This document shows, in pieces, positions 38,561 to 51,710 of a stretch of 64,000 bases of DNA. The first letter of the stretch is position 1; each line of letters starts with the position of its first letter. This DNA comes from Chrysogorgia sp. JL179-B06 (lineage: Eukaryota > Cnidaria > Anthozoa > Scleralcyonacea > Chrysogorgiidae): the NCBI GenBank assembly GCA_035772405.1, contig JAYKKM010000123.1:1647501-1711500 (forward strand), in the 5' to 3' direction. The notes below the pieces were generated by a model, which was not told the origin of the DNA, searched no databases, and saw only the letters and a program-made list of their open reading frames with translations. Both the position numbers and the translations under genes were made by a program.

Positions 38561-41290
38561 TCAGCCTGAAAATGATTAATGATTATTAGATTGAAACCTA
38601 CATAACCTGCAGTCTGATAATGAGACCTTGATAATTCTTAATGTCAAAAGACTCAAAAAAGCTGAATTCAACAATTGTTGTATTATACATTTTCAGCACA
38701 GTATTCATCTACACTACAGTAATTAAATTGTGGACAGTTTGCTGGGCAAGTGGTTTGCCTAGATGGATAGCATCTCAGTGATATGCATCCCATCAGCACA
38801 TAATGATAACTATTTTGTATGTAGATAATGCCTACTGATGATATACCATTGTGCGGAATATGTGCTCAACTAGATCTTAACAATTTCAGTAGCTAGTATT
38901 AATCATGCAGATATTGAGAATTCTCACAAAATTTCTGAACAATCAAAATCAAGGGTTTTGATACTCAAGCTTTAACACAAGCCCCAGATGGGAATTAAAG
39001 TCAATTGAACCCACAACCTTCTGGTGTCTGGTTAAAGTACTGGTACATGTTAATGTTTTAAGTTTGTCAGAGTGCACATACATTGACAAACTTAAAATAT
39101 AAACTGGTACCCCATCAAGTTGGTGAAGTTGGTGTATTGTATACATCTACTGAACACCCAGTTTTTGTTGGTAAGGAGAAAATTTTTTCAAAGTATTTAA
39201 AAATCTAGCAGTTTTTTGAAGGTACTGTAAGTATACGCTCTTTAACAAACAAACATAAAAAATATATTAGTAGATAAGATAAACTCAAACTTACCAAAAT
39301 AGGCTGAATAAATGTTCAAGCTACTCTTCTCTTAGTTTTGTTTAAGCAGGAATGGCAAATTTGCAACTTCATCTATAATATATTAAAAAGCAAGAAACAA
39401 CCTAATTAAATATTAAATTAAATTTACAGATAATAGTAAATTAAAGACCATACTGGTAACCAAGTTAATGAATTAACATTAGAGAATGGTTGCAACCACT
39501 CAGCCAATCAGTATTAAATTTCACTGCTCTATATTCCATAGTGCTTTAATTCATCAAGATTAGACAGATTAGTGAACTTTACATATTGTAGAGTCCACTG
39601 AAAGATCTTTTGTTTTCTTTTGTCATAGCACAGCGGACTCTATTATAGAGTTCACTAATCAATTCAATAAAGTCAGTAATGAATTCAATAACGTCAATGT
39701 CTCTGGTAAATGTTTGAGGCAAAAAATTGTTATAATTACTTTGTGGTTTCAACCATTCTCTAAGACTGTTAGATAATGGTCCCTCGTGCTCTATGGGATA
39801 CAGAGTCCCTCGAATTAGATAGAAGTCCACTTGAGGGCTTCTATCTAATTCTCATGACTCTATATCCTAATGTCCCATGGAACACTCATGACCATTATCT
39901 AACCTATGCTTAATGTTACTTTATTATAAGTCGCAATTATCTTGTTATGTAAAATATTATACAGCAGTGATTATTATTACAATACATTATATGTGTGAAG
40001 TTGATCGTCCAGATTGTTGTAGTCTTCAGAAAGAATGTTGTTGGTGACTGACGTTTTGACGGCCTCAGCGGTGGTCAGACGTGTATATAGGCATACCCTG
40101 ACAAACACGCTTACTCGACTCTGAAGATGATCAGACTACAACAACCTGGACGATCAACTTCACACATATAATGATACTCAGGACTAGGTTTAAACCATTT
40201 ACTTTTTAACGATACATGATGATCGTCAAGCTCAAATCCTCAGAAAATGAATCCCAGACAGTTTCTTAAGTATTACTGGTATATAGTGAATGTAGCAATG
40301 CAGTGAATATACTGTAGCAATCAAACCAGTACATCATCGTTCGCTCTCCATAAGAGTCTTGATATTAGAGCATGTCACAGGCAATATGAAGGTTACAGGT
40401 TCAAGCCATGTCTGAGACACTTTCTGAGGATTTGTGCTTGACAATCATCCATGTATGGTCTGAGCTGGTACACTTGTTTGCCACATGCATTTTAATTCCA
40501 TGAAAAATCAAAAATCTATAACTTATTGACAACTGGTATGCAATATCACATGAAGAAATCTTTTGAGTAATGTCAAATGTTTTGGAAGTTAAAATTATAT
40601 GTAAAAATTCTGATAACAACACTTCTAAAACCAGATCAATATCACATACTGTATGCCATTATTCTCGAAATTTGTGCTTTTCAGCAAGGATTTAAATCCT
40701 TAGAAATTCCCATTTGTTGATTGTTATTCATACTTAACCATTATCATAAACAAATAAAAGGTTATGCAAACGGTTATTCCAACAAAATTAAAGTTTGTAT
40801 AACATACCATTTTGTTTCCTGAGACCACATATGAGTGATATGTCATAAAGGATGGGCTTTCTCCAACATTCAAATTATTTTGATTAGACACTTGATTAAT
40901 CCACATTTCAATTTGAGAAATAACTCTTCCCATACAATGGAATCCTCTAAGACAAATTTTTGGTGATATAAGTTCAGGACAGCTATTCGATTTGCTTCAA
41001 ATGTTCAGGTAGATCAGAGTCAGACTAATCCGGCTTCGTCTTCGAACTTTGTATTTTATACCCTCGCATCCAGTATTTTCTAACCGTATTTCCAGTATTT
41101 TGTAACCGTAGTAAGACCGACGAATAATTGAGGACAGCCACTTCTTTAGAATTGGTGACACAAAGCAATTTTAAACAAAGAATCCAAGACACAAAGTGTT
41201 TCAACTTAGCTTGACATCGCAATACCATTAAACCCTTCGCGAATCCCAACAATCCCTATACTTCCCTCTGATCAGTGGAAAAAACATATC
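38561..41290. other. Non-coding region with decayed SINE copies
   Basis: tRNA-like or SINE-body traces occur at about 38941-39050 (minus) and 40341-40450 (plus, AGGTTACAGGTTCAAGCC then TTTCTGAGGATTTGTGCTTG). No coding gene is supported. Confidence 0.45.
39985..40173. repeat. Short TIR element with 41-bp arms
   Basis: CATTATATGTGTGAAGTTG... at 39985-40025 is inverted at 40133-40173, around a core with GACGTTTTGACGGCCTCAGC. A MITE or fold-back element by inference. Confidence 0.75.
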
Positions 41291-44200
41291 CACACAACTA
41301 AGAAGCCACAGAGTGCCTACGCAGGAAGCTAGTAGAAATTATATATAATATCAGCATAATGTCAAGATCAAGATTATAATGTCAAGATCGGTTTATCAAG
41401 CTACTCGAATGACACCAAGACGACTCTCCGCGTCGCGCTCGCGCAACGTTTTATTCACTCTTACAATGATTCCATGAGGCAACTATACAGCAAGACTTTG
41501 ATAACAGTCTACAACAAATAAATCCTCGTTCGGGTCAACTAAAACGGCTTGTTTCATTTCAGTGTATATACCGGTATTAATTATATTTAAATTGACTCTA
41601 AGAAATATTTTCTTGTTACAAGTAAAATTGATTGTCGGTAATATTATTCTTGATATAAGTTGGAAGTCTTGGCAAGAAAATATTTCGTTGTTAATTTTCT
41701 TGTTTTAAGCAAAATCGATCAGTTATTGGGGCTTGGTTATTTACTTAAAATAAGAAAATTTTTTCTTAAAATCAGTCTCTATATTTCCGCTTTCCTCAAT
41801 TCCTCTGAAGGTTGACCTGGTTCATGGCAATACAATGATGAAGAGGAGAGATACGAAACATCAAGCATATTCAATAACTTACATTTATAATATGCATTAA
41901 AGTCAAAATATAACATTAAGAAAATGTTATATTTTGTTAGATCAACTGTAAATTCTCATAATTTTGTTAGATCAATTGTAAATGCTCATATACATGGATA
42001 CGAAAGTACTAGCCTTGCGGTTGTCAGGCTACGGAATTTGAAGTATGAGTTTTAACGAGAGGCGTGCAACTTGCAAGGTAGTCTAGTCCTTGTACTTGTA
42101 GTCGGTACTAAAATCTAAATTTATTAAATAAATGTAAATAAATGTATTGGATTAAGTGGATGAATTTAAGTGTGTTTTTGGCATTAGCAACATCAAGTTT
42201 TGAATCCGTGGAAGTGTGTGCAAACCATGGTGCAAAAAAGTTGCATATTGTTGTTATCGCGGTGCATATCTGCAGTCAGTCAACATTCCAACAATACGAA
42301 ATTTACACTGAGTTTTGGTAAAGTTACACCATTTTGGAGTAAGTCTACACCGTAACAAGTGCTAACAAAACAGATTCTATTTAACACCAAAATGGTGTGT
42401 TATTACACCTTGTTTGTGTAATGTTACACCACGTCGTGTGTAGATAGATATACACTGCACCAGCGTTAATGTATTTTACACTAAAAAAGTGTAGCTTTAC
42501 ACTTTCACAATGTGTGAATTACACTCAGTTTCGGTAAAATTACACCATTTTAGAGTACGTTTACACCGCAATAAGTGTCAACAAGACAGTTTTCTACTTT
42601 ACACCTAATAAGTGTTACCCTAACACAAGCGTGGTGTAGAAGTACAAGTTACGAGTGTTAAGTTACACTTGAATGGTGTTAATTTTCATTTTACACCAAA
42701 TCGGTGTAACGTTACACCGGTTAGGTGTTCCCACAACACCGCCGAGATTTACAGTGGGGATTTCTTCCGCAGAGATTTCCTAAATCATTTTTGCTCATTA
42801 TTTATTTTTGCTCTCTGACCATGCATTTTTACTTTGTTAAATTGCTATTACATTGATCATTTTCGAATAAACATTTAATAAACATATAATATTGCTAATT
42901 ATAACTCTTTCCTCATGTCCGGCTGAAAATCATCCAAAATTGAACCACCTCTTTGTTCTATTGATATCTCTGGAAATAACCGTATCTATTGCGAAAGCTA
43001 TACATTTTCTGAAAGCCCAATAAACCGGTTTTACTAGTGCTTTTAAATTTCCCAAACAATACATATTATGTTCATATAAATTAGTAGTTGTTTATGAAAT
43101 CAAATCAAACTTGGCGTATGAGTGTATCTCATGTGCCTGGCGCTTGTCGAGTTTCAATTTCTAATCTTGCGTTACCGTGTGTCGCGTTTTTAGATTGACG
43201 ACTTCATGTGCCCCCGCTCGACATTTTAATAGAGCCAACCTTTCGATATAGGACATGAAAGCTTGTGGCATATCACCTTTTTTATATCCGTAAAAGACAA
43301 GAAAAGCGTCTTAGAGCTTTTGTCGACGCGACATTTTAATAGTGGCAAACTTCGGGTGAAGTTTCATATAAATCTCGAAATGACGTTACATAGACTATCG
43401 GCACTAAAATTCGAAATTAAAATCGGCTGTTATTTCTAAATATATTATCGTAAGAGGAATTAGTAGTTCTAGAAATTACTACCGTATCGCAAGGAAGTGC
43501 TGCCGGGGTTAGCATTAGGGAAGGTTTGGGGTTAGGACTATGTCACTCGTGAATTCGGGATACTAGCATCTCACCCGTTTCCGGTTGGAATGATTTCCAT
43601 ATAAGACAAGAAAAGCGTCTCATTTTCAAACTTGCGTTACCGTTTATCTCCATTGACTTAATTTTTTTCTGTTTAGAAAGGGCGGACTTCTCACTTAATT
43701 ACCTGCCAAGCCCTTTCCACCGTAATTACTGTACCTAAACCCCTGACATTCCCAAACCGTAGTTTCCTGACATTATGTTATTATTCTACTACATTTGAAC
43801 GTATCTGTATTTTGATTCAGTTTTCGGGACGAAAACTAAAGGGGGAGGATAGTGTGGCGTTCGTGGATTCCATATTGCATGTTGCATTGACGTAGTAATG
43901 ATAATGAGATTAGGCGGTAGAAACTTCGTTCCTTCCTGCAGTTGTCATCGCAAATTATGTAATTGATTTTATGGGTGAGGTTTGCACGCAATACTGTAAT
44001 ATATAAAATGATGTTTTACTCTAATAAATTGTTATCCATTCCAACTCTTTTAAGTGTGTGTGGTTCTCCGTTCGCGCATTTAGTATGTTGTAATTCGGCA
44101 CGTTACAATTATCTAGTTTTAAGAATTTTCTTCATCGCACTTATTCGTCCTTACTTATTTCAGTTTTTGATGTAGACATACCATTTGCTTGGTCTCTTGT

Positions 44201-44370
44201 TCGTGACTGTCCTTGTCACAGATTTAATTAGTTTTTCTTATGTCATTGTTTTTATGTATATTTGTATATAAAGGGGGGTCCTTTCCTGTTTGGGTTATAT
44301 ACTTGTACGTAGATTTTTTTGCTGTTTTTTACTCAATTTTCCCCAATAAAGTTATTAAAACACTTGGACT
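41291..44370. other. Non-coding repeat-rich region
   Basis: Contains a GTGTAA/TTACAC array (42301-42760), a partial copy (about 42900-43215) of the MITE found whole at 50005-50450, and unclassified AT-rich sequence. No gene is supported. Confidence 0.5.
42301..42760. repeat. Array of ACACC/GGTGT palindromic motifs
   Basis: At least fifteen TTACACC or GGTGTAA motifs in 460 bp, ending AACACCGCCGAGATTTACAGTG, which is the inverse of the left end of the 36541 MITE. A larger relative of that element. Confidence 0.6.
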
Positions 44371-44373
44371 CTT

Positions 44374-46960
44374 TAGGGGCGGATCTAGGTCATAATCTGA
44401 CTGTAGCATATTACGGAAGTGTACCAATTTAGGGGGGTGCGGGGGCATGCCCCCCCGGAAAATTTCAGATTTTAGAACCTCTGAAACCCAATTTCCTGCA
44501 TTTTGAGCATATATTTTTAGGTAATTTTGCAACATGTGAAGTTGAAATTTTAAGCAGAAGTAAAGAATCAATAATGATAACAACAGTATTATCACATGGC
44601 AAAATCAACTACTTCAAGCAAGATTTTATACAATGCAGATGCTTGATAAATTTATTTTCCTACACAAGACAGTAAAATTAATTTACTATGCAGCCCCTGC
44701 AAGACATCACATTCACAAGAAGGCAAAATCACTACCATGGCTGTTAATGTACAGTAGCATTGGTCAGGAAGCACAAACAGTTCAACAATTTGTTGGTACT
44801 GTACTGTATAGCAGTCTTGAATATTGGTCAGGAAGTAAAATTAGTTAAAAATCAGGCACTTCCTAATCCTAACTGTAAAATTATTATAGCATCAACTCAA
44901 GTCAGTTTTAGATACCAACCCTAATCCTAAAACTGACTTGAGTTGATGCTACATATATTGAGAAAGGGCCCAAAATCATCTCAGTATAGCAGCAAGGTAA
45001 TGGTTGTAGGAAGCACAAATTGAAACAGTTCAAAATCATGTTGGTCAGAGCAGCACAATAGTGACCAGAAAACATTGACAGTTGAAAATCATCTTGGTAG
45101 AGCAGCAAACTGTGGTCAGGATTGGGCAAAATCAGTTAATAATGGCTTAAATAATGTTACCGGTAAATAAATATGTTAAACAATGGCTTAATGAAAAATT
45201 CTTCTTGATTAATTGGCACTTTATTTGGGTTGGCAAAAGGAAACATAATGATCTTTAGTCGTAGGAATTACTGTTGTCTTGAGATAGTCTATATGTAATG
45301 AAGCACATAAAAAGGTGTATTTGCTCAATTTGAATATCATCCCATTTGCTTCTCTTGGCAAAATGGTGCAGTTGAACATGAAAGCAAGGGAATCAACCTA
45401 TTCTTGAGGGTTAATATCATCTGGAGTTTGTTGGCTCTTAGAAATTGGATAGTATGATTCAATGGGAAGTTTAATTGATCACACTCAATAGTGAAAGAAG
45501 ACATACAAATGAGGAAAATTGAGAGTTATGGACATTATTGTAAACTTCTGCAACAACAGCCTTTGATCGATCTTCTCTTGTCAAATGATTCATTGCATGC
45601 ATTTTCAGACAAACACATAGCAAAGGCATTTGCTTCATCTGTAAATGCATTAATACACTGCTGCTCAACCAATGGGTGGGAAGTATAAATTGAGAGTATG
45701 CATTACATATGCAGTTCAATGCTTGTAAGACAGCAGAGGTACATATATGACCAGGGACTCGCTACCACACAGAGTAATTATATAACAAGCATTGTAAAGA
45801 CAATTACCATCTGCTGTTGTTCTCTGCAGTATATACAAGATCAAAGGAGCAAGTGGTATCACAACACATATGCAATGCTCAAATTCAAACTTCACATACA
45901 TAACAGTATTGACATCGTAAATGTCGTACTCACAAAACGAAACTTATTTACATTATAATATTATAATACACATGACATATTAATGCATGTAATTTAGCAG
46001 TGTAATTAGCAGTGTAATTAGCAGTGCAATTTACAAATCGAATACTCAAGTTATTCAAGTATTATTATGCTCTCTAAATCAAAGGGCCTGAGACCCTAAA
46101 CAATATTTCGGCAGTAAACCAACCTTTTAGAGTTTTCGATTTGTTTTACACAGATTCATTAGCATATTTAATCATATAATTATTATGCATGAGTATGATC
46201 ATTCACAGATTTGAGCTTACCGGCTGCGAGGGAACTGAACATGCATGCAGATAATCCTTCTTCTTCCCAACTTCTCGCGCAATAACATGCTCACAGCACC
46301 GTTTAAGGATGATTAGTCTATCTGACTCTTCCTCCGGAGAATAACTTTACATCCAATGTATTCAATAGGGCAACAGTTGTTGTAAAACATTGTTAATGGA
46401 GCCATTGAAGCTGCACGAACTATGCACGAATGTAGCGCACTACATGTAAATATCACATCATTCAAGAGCTGCGAGCATATGACGTCGGCTACAGTTGGCT
46501 ACAGTCAACTGTAGCCGACGTCATAGAAATCTGGCATTTGATTGGTCTGCTACATTTTCGCTACAGTCCTACGGCAGCAGCTACGGGTATTTTTCTCGTA
46601 TGACTGTAGCCGACGTCACACTTGCAACACAGCAAATGCGCATTTAGCGTGATGCTATGTAGCTAGACATTATATGCGGGCAAGCGCTAGCCAAGAGCAA
46701 TGCAGGCTCTTGGGGGAGCTCTTGGGGGAGGCAAGGCAAGCGCGGGTGTGACAGGAGCATGCCCAATCGCGGGTTAATGATCAATATATCGCGCGCAAAA
46801 TGACCAAAATGGCTTAGAATGTTACCACAGAACCTTGGAAAAGTTGTCTGAAAAGTGTTATTGCAATTTAAATTTAAATTTAGTTATCATTTTCTCAAAA
46901 TCTGTCTCAAAATCTGACTGTAGCATGCGCTACAGTTGCTACGGTCTAGATCCGCCCCAG
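44374..46960. mobile_element. Possible hAT-like element between GGGGCGGATCTAG inverted ends
   Basis: GGGGCGGATCTAGG at 44376 faces CTAGATCCGCCCC at about 46958, a sequence well known at hAT-type ends. Both ends also carry a CTGACTGTAGCAT motif near the terminus. No 8-bp target duplication and no transposase frame were found, so these may be two separate relics. Internal hairpins lie at 44905-44952 and 46479-46524. Confidence 0.4.
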
Positions 46961-47130
46961 TAGTGTTACCTTTGTATTACAATAGGCTTTCTGCCAGGAA
47001 AATCATTGCCAAGACTTCCACCATATTTAGCTAATCAGGAAGCCACATATATTACACCCCTCCCACTGTTTCAGCTTTATACTTCCTTGGCACTATTTAG
47101 CGAATATAGATCGTTAACAACCAGACGGCG
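46961..47130 (+). other. 5' flank of GPCR 2
   Basis: Short non-coding sequence before the receptor start; no specific promoter motif was assigned. Confidence 0.4.
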
Positions 47131-48087
47131 ATGGACAATGATAATACAGGCCGCACATTTTCACATGATTTCATCGTTTCAGTTACCATTATTTTCTCAA
47201 TAACATTGGTGTTGGTTCTCCTTGAAAACACTTTGGTCATTGTTGCTATTTTACACTGTCAAAAACTGCGTAAAGTAAGGTCTAATCTGTTTATAATTGG
47301 TCTGTCTGTTGCTGACATGTTTACATCTCTTATTCTCATCCCATTTCAACTGGTGCAATTATGGTCGTCTCCCAACTGGCCGTTAGGTGCTGTTGGAGTA
47401 AAGATTTACAACTGTTCGTGGAATTTATGTATGGTTGTACCATTTTTAACTGTCCTGGCTATGACGGTTGACCGCTATATGGGCGTCACAAGACCAACCA
47501 ACTCTAGACAAGTCAGTTCCAGAGGAGTTGTTAGCTGTTTGCTTTTCATTTGGATATATACTGTTCTTTTGGTGTTATTATTAAGTTTGTCTTTTACAGA
47601 TCCACCGCATAATGAATATGCATGGACTATTCCTTACCAATATTATTACCCATATCTTGGTATCCATGTATTTGGCCCATTAATCGTAATATGTTATTGT
47701 TATCTGACAATGGTCGCATCAGTAAAGAAAACTCATTTAAATGTATCAGACAGTTCGGGTGCAAGACTGAGTGTAATTCATTCCGTTCGTCAGAGCTCAT
47801 GTTCAGCTCTAATTGATCATCAAATTCAAACTGAAATGAAACTTACAAAAACTGTAGGTTATATTATTCTAGCTTTAGTCGTGGTATGGATACCTGTCAT
47901 GTGTCTGGAGATTATCTATGCATTTGGTAATGTTGAAAGCTGGAAAGAAGATAGGTTGAAACTGGAGATGGTTGGCATTATCAGCCTTTGGCTGCTTTGC
48001 ATTAATGGCATTATAAATCCAGTCATTTATTCAGTCAGGACTAGCAGGTTTCGAAAGGCGATAAAGAGCCTACTGAGATGTACTTAA
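47131..48087 (+). CDS. Class A GPCR 2, amine/adenosine-receptor-like orphan
   Basis: An intronless 318-aa receptor, ATG at 47131. Landmarks are TM1 LLENTLVIVA, TM2 GLSVADMFTSLILIPF, a TM3 start with the conserved Cys (NCSWNLCMV) and end VDRYMGVTRP (DRY), TM6 VVVWIPVMCLEIIYAF (a WxP toggle region without the preceding Cys), and TM7 NGIINPVIYSVRTSRFRKAI, a full NPxxY followed by helix 8. A long intracellular loop 3 carries Ser-rich sequence. The pattern is that of the aminergic/adenosine/trace-amine-like group common in cnidarians, but the ligand Asp of TM3 is not evident, so the ligand is unknown. All seven helices are present. Confidence 0.92.
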   Translation: MDNDNTGRTFSHDFIVSVTIIFSITLVLVLLENTLVIVAILHCQKLRKVRSNLFIIGLSVADMFTSLILIPFQLVQLWSSPNWPLGAVGVKIYNCSWNLCMVVPFLTVLAMTVDRYMGVTRPTNSRQVSSRGVVSCLLFIWIYTVLLVLLLSLSFTDPPHNEYAWTIPYQYYYPYLGIHVFGPLIVICYCYLTMVASVKKTHLNVSDSSGARLSVIHSVRQSSCSALIDHQIQTEMKLTKTVGYIILALVVVWIPVMCLEIIYAFGNVESWKEDRLKLEMVGIISLWLLCINGIINPVIYSVRTSRFRKAIKSLLRCT

Positions 48088-48725
<638 letters not shown>

Positions 48726-48734
48726 GATTCTGAT

Positions 48735-51205
48735 TATCTGATCATCTGATTCGAAAGTGCAACTAGAAATAATCTTAAAATCACTAAAAGAGACAGGGTG
48801 ACCAGTGTCACGGTGATGAGAGAGGATACTTGTAAGATGAGGGTTACTATACTTCTTCCCAGTAAGAGGTGAGATTCCCATATGGTTAGACCGTGGTTAG
48901 ACACACGTGTATGTAGATGTCGGAATTGTTTCTCCGATGTAAGAAGCTCCACAGCTTCCGCACGTAAAATTATATACAACATGTGACCTAAGACGTAAGG
49001 GAATTTTATCTTTGAAAGAAAAGAAGTGAACAAGTCTAACTGAAGGACGAGCGATAAATCTAATGTCAATTTGAGGATAGATGAGGTTAGTATATAACCA
49101 AGGTTAACAACTAATGAACTGCGCAGGGCTTGGGGCGAGCAAGCGACTGGCTATACGATAGGCACACCACGCGTGGCTGATCATTACGCCCACTGACGGC
49201 ACAGCGAAGACTTCACATAGCAGAGCATCAGTAGCACGACAAGCGAGCAGATTGCGAAAATGCCCACCATCCCTCCCTGTAATCAAAAGCCATTTCCACC
49301 GATAAAAATCGGTGTGATAGGTGTAGACGGTGGTGGTCAGGTCAAGATTGGAGATCACAACAGGGCATCCCGACCTGAATCCAAGTAATAACAAGAGCCT
49401 GGTAAGTCGGTGTACCCCCCCGTCTGCACCTAACCAACCATACGGGTAAGTAAAGTGAATGCAGGTGTTAAGCAGGAGTTGGGTTCGGAAACGAACGAAG
49501 TGTTGTCCGGTAAACGGTAGAGAGAAATAAACAGTGCGTTTAGGAACTGTGGGTGGTTTAGGTGATTTGGAGAAAATTTTGTCGAGAAAAGCAGTAACAC
49601 AGCTGTAGAGAAATTTCTCTGGATAACCGTTACTAATAAGGATGCGTTTTAGTTTTTCCAGTTCAACATTAAAAATAGCATACGTAGAACAAATGTTGAA
49701 GCAACGGTTAAGTAAGAAAATACGTTATATAAATACGTTATCCGTGTTGAAATCTAAATCAAGTAATTCTTTAACAAAGGAAAAACTATCATAAACAGAG
49801 TAAATACTATTAGAAAATGGTCGAAGTAGTGAGACTATAGAAACTTAGCAATACTAAAAGAATGAGAGCGAACAGGAGATAAAATAGGTCTAAGCGGGAC
49901 GTTTAGTTTATGAATCTTCGGAAGACCATACAAAATACCTGGTCGTGAACCTACGGGAGTGATATCTCGATAACGGCCATCAGAAATAACACCATTCTTA
50001 TTAACTCTTTCCCTACGGCTGAAAAACATCAAAAATTGAACGACCACGTTGTTCTATTGATATCTCTTGAAATAACCATAACTGTTGCGAAAGCTATACA
50101 TTTTCTGGAAGCCCAATAAACCGGCTTTTACTTGTTCTTTTAAATTTCCCGAACAAAACACATTATGTTAATATAAATTAGCATTAATTATCATAAATCA
50201 GGTTGAAAAATTTACATTTTTCCAGAAAAGGCCATCTTGCACGCCCGCATAGCATCTTGAAAACTCAAAAGGCCACCAATCGCAGAGTTGTTTATGAAAT
50301 CAAATCAAACTTGGCGTGTGCGTGGATTTCATGTTCCTGGCGCTTGTCGAATTTCAATTTTTAATCTTGCGTTACCGTGTGCCGTGTTTTTCGATTGACG
50401 ACTTTGCGGGTCATCAACGACCCATTTTAACTGCGCCCGTAATGAAAGAGTTAAGTTCCTTGAGGAAGCTTTTGACAAAATTCTCGCGCTTTAGGGTAAG
50501 TTTCACGGGATCTTCGTCAAGTTTTTGAAATTTAGTTTCATCTGTAAGGATATATATTATTCATCTTTTGGTGGTAATCGGATTTGTTCAGGATGCCATT
50601 TCCTTTGTCGGGTTTAACAATGATGATACCTTGATCTTTTCTCAGTGTTGTTAGCACTTTGAGTGATGATGGAGAAAATTCTTCGTGTTGAATTTTGCGA
50701 TATCGGGTTTAATGTTAGTTGTTTTGAGTGAATCTTTTGTTAGTCGGAACTCGGAAGTTTCTTTTTCTGAATTTTTCCTGGCGTTTGAGGTGGTTGGCGT
50801 TTTCACGGTCAGAGACGGATTTTAGATGTATTATATGTCTACACAAGAAGTACCATGGACGATTGAGCTTTCGTTGATTCTTTCTTTAGCGAATTGATTT
50901 TTGAGTTTTTTATTCGAATTTCTTCGTTTAGTAACTTTCTTTGACTTTGGCAGCGGGTGAGTGGCGAAGATTTCGATTGCAACCTTGGATCGTAGGAATC
51001 GTGGAATAACGTCACGTGTCTTGCAGTTAGTATATAATGAATGTCAAATCCAGCTTCGCCTTTCCCAATTTTCGCTCAATGCGCTGAATTTCCGAAAGGC
51101 AGAAAGCGAACCATTGTTGTACCGTTTCTTTATTATATCAGCTATCGGATTGATCAGGCGGGAATCGTAATCTTAGGATAAATATCAAAGCCCAGCATAA
51201 TATTT
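48735..51205 (-). pseudogene. Penelope-like element 2, minus-strand copy with MITE insertion
   Basis: 5' end at about 51205, 3' end near the TA tract. The RT part (49835-50047) includes PGILYGLPKIHKL and LRPILSPVRSHSFSIAKFL. A GIY-YIG endonuclease end (48734-49069 in shifted frames) includes CGASYIGETI and [16 protein letters not shown] 446-bp MITE splits it at 50005-50450, and an unrelated-looking stretch (about 49090-49440) interrupts the 3' half. Many frame shifts; inactive. Its 5' region is repeated in inverted orientation at 51711-52150. Confidence 0.8.
50005..50450. mobile_element. TTAA-flanked MITE (piggyBac-like) inside Penelope-like element 2
   Basis: TTAA occurs at 50001-50004 and 50451-50454. 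The inner termini CTCTTTCCCTACGG and, inverted, CTCTTTCATTACGGG match as TIRs. Non-coding, 446 bp. The Penelope coding sequence continues on both sides. A second partial copy lies at about 42900-43215. TTAA duplication plus this TIR form fits a non-autonomous piggyBac element. Confidence 0.8.
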
Positions 51206-51221
51206 TGACAATCCGACCAGT

Positions 51222-51710
51222 CTATACATACACGTGTGTCTAAACATATGGGAATCTCACTTCTTACTGGGAAGAAGTATAGTAATCCTCCTCTTACAAG
51301 TATCCTCTCTCATCACCGTGACACTGGTCGCCGTGTCTCTTTTAGTGATTTTAAGATTATTTCTATCTGCACTTTCGAATCAGAACTTCTTTTACGCGAA
51401 ACTCTTCTTATTCGCGATCTCAAACCACCTTTAAACGCAAATATTGGCACCGCACCACTTTTTATTTTGTAAGCTTATAATTCCTTCTTTGTCATTGTAT
51501 ACCAGTGTCGTCTCATCCTGTAATATGTATTTTTAGTTTCCCCTCTATTTGTTAATTATTCATGATTTATGACAACTTTGTAACTATATATTTAGGCTTT
51601 TTGCACTTACATGTATGTAATTATTATTCTCTGAAAATGTTGTGTTAACAACGAAACGTTAGAACTTTAATAAATATTATGATTTCACTAATAATATATA
51701 ATAAAAATAT
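51222..51710 (+). pseudogene. Penelope-like element 3' fragment, plus strand
   Basis: Codes for the last part of a GIY-YIG module ([26 protein letters not shown]) and continues into a 3' UTR with ACAACGAAACGTTAGAAC and an AATAAA. It is wedged between two inverted 5' regions of the same family. Confidence 0.75.

Noticed and set aside
49104..49394. 96-codon minus-strand frame within Penelope-like element 2
   Set aside because: No recognisable motif; probably an inserted non-coding repeat. It was not called as a gene.
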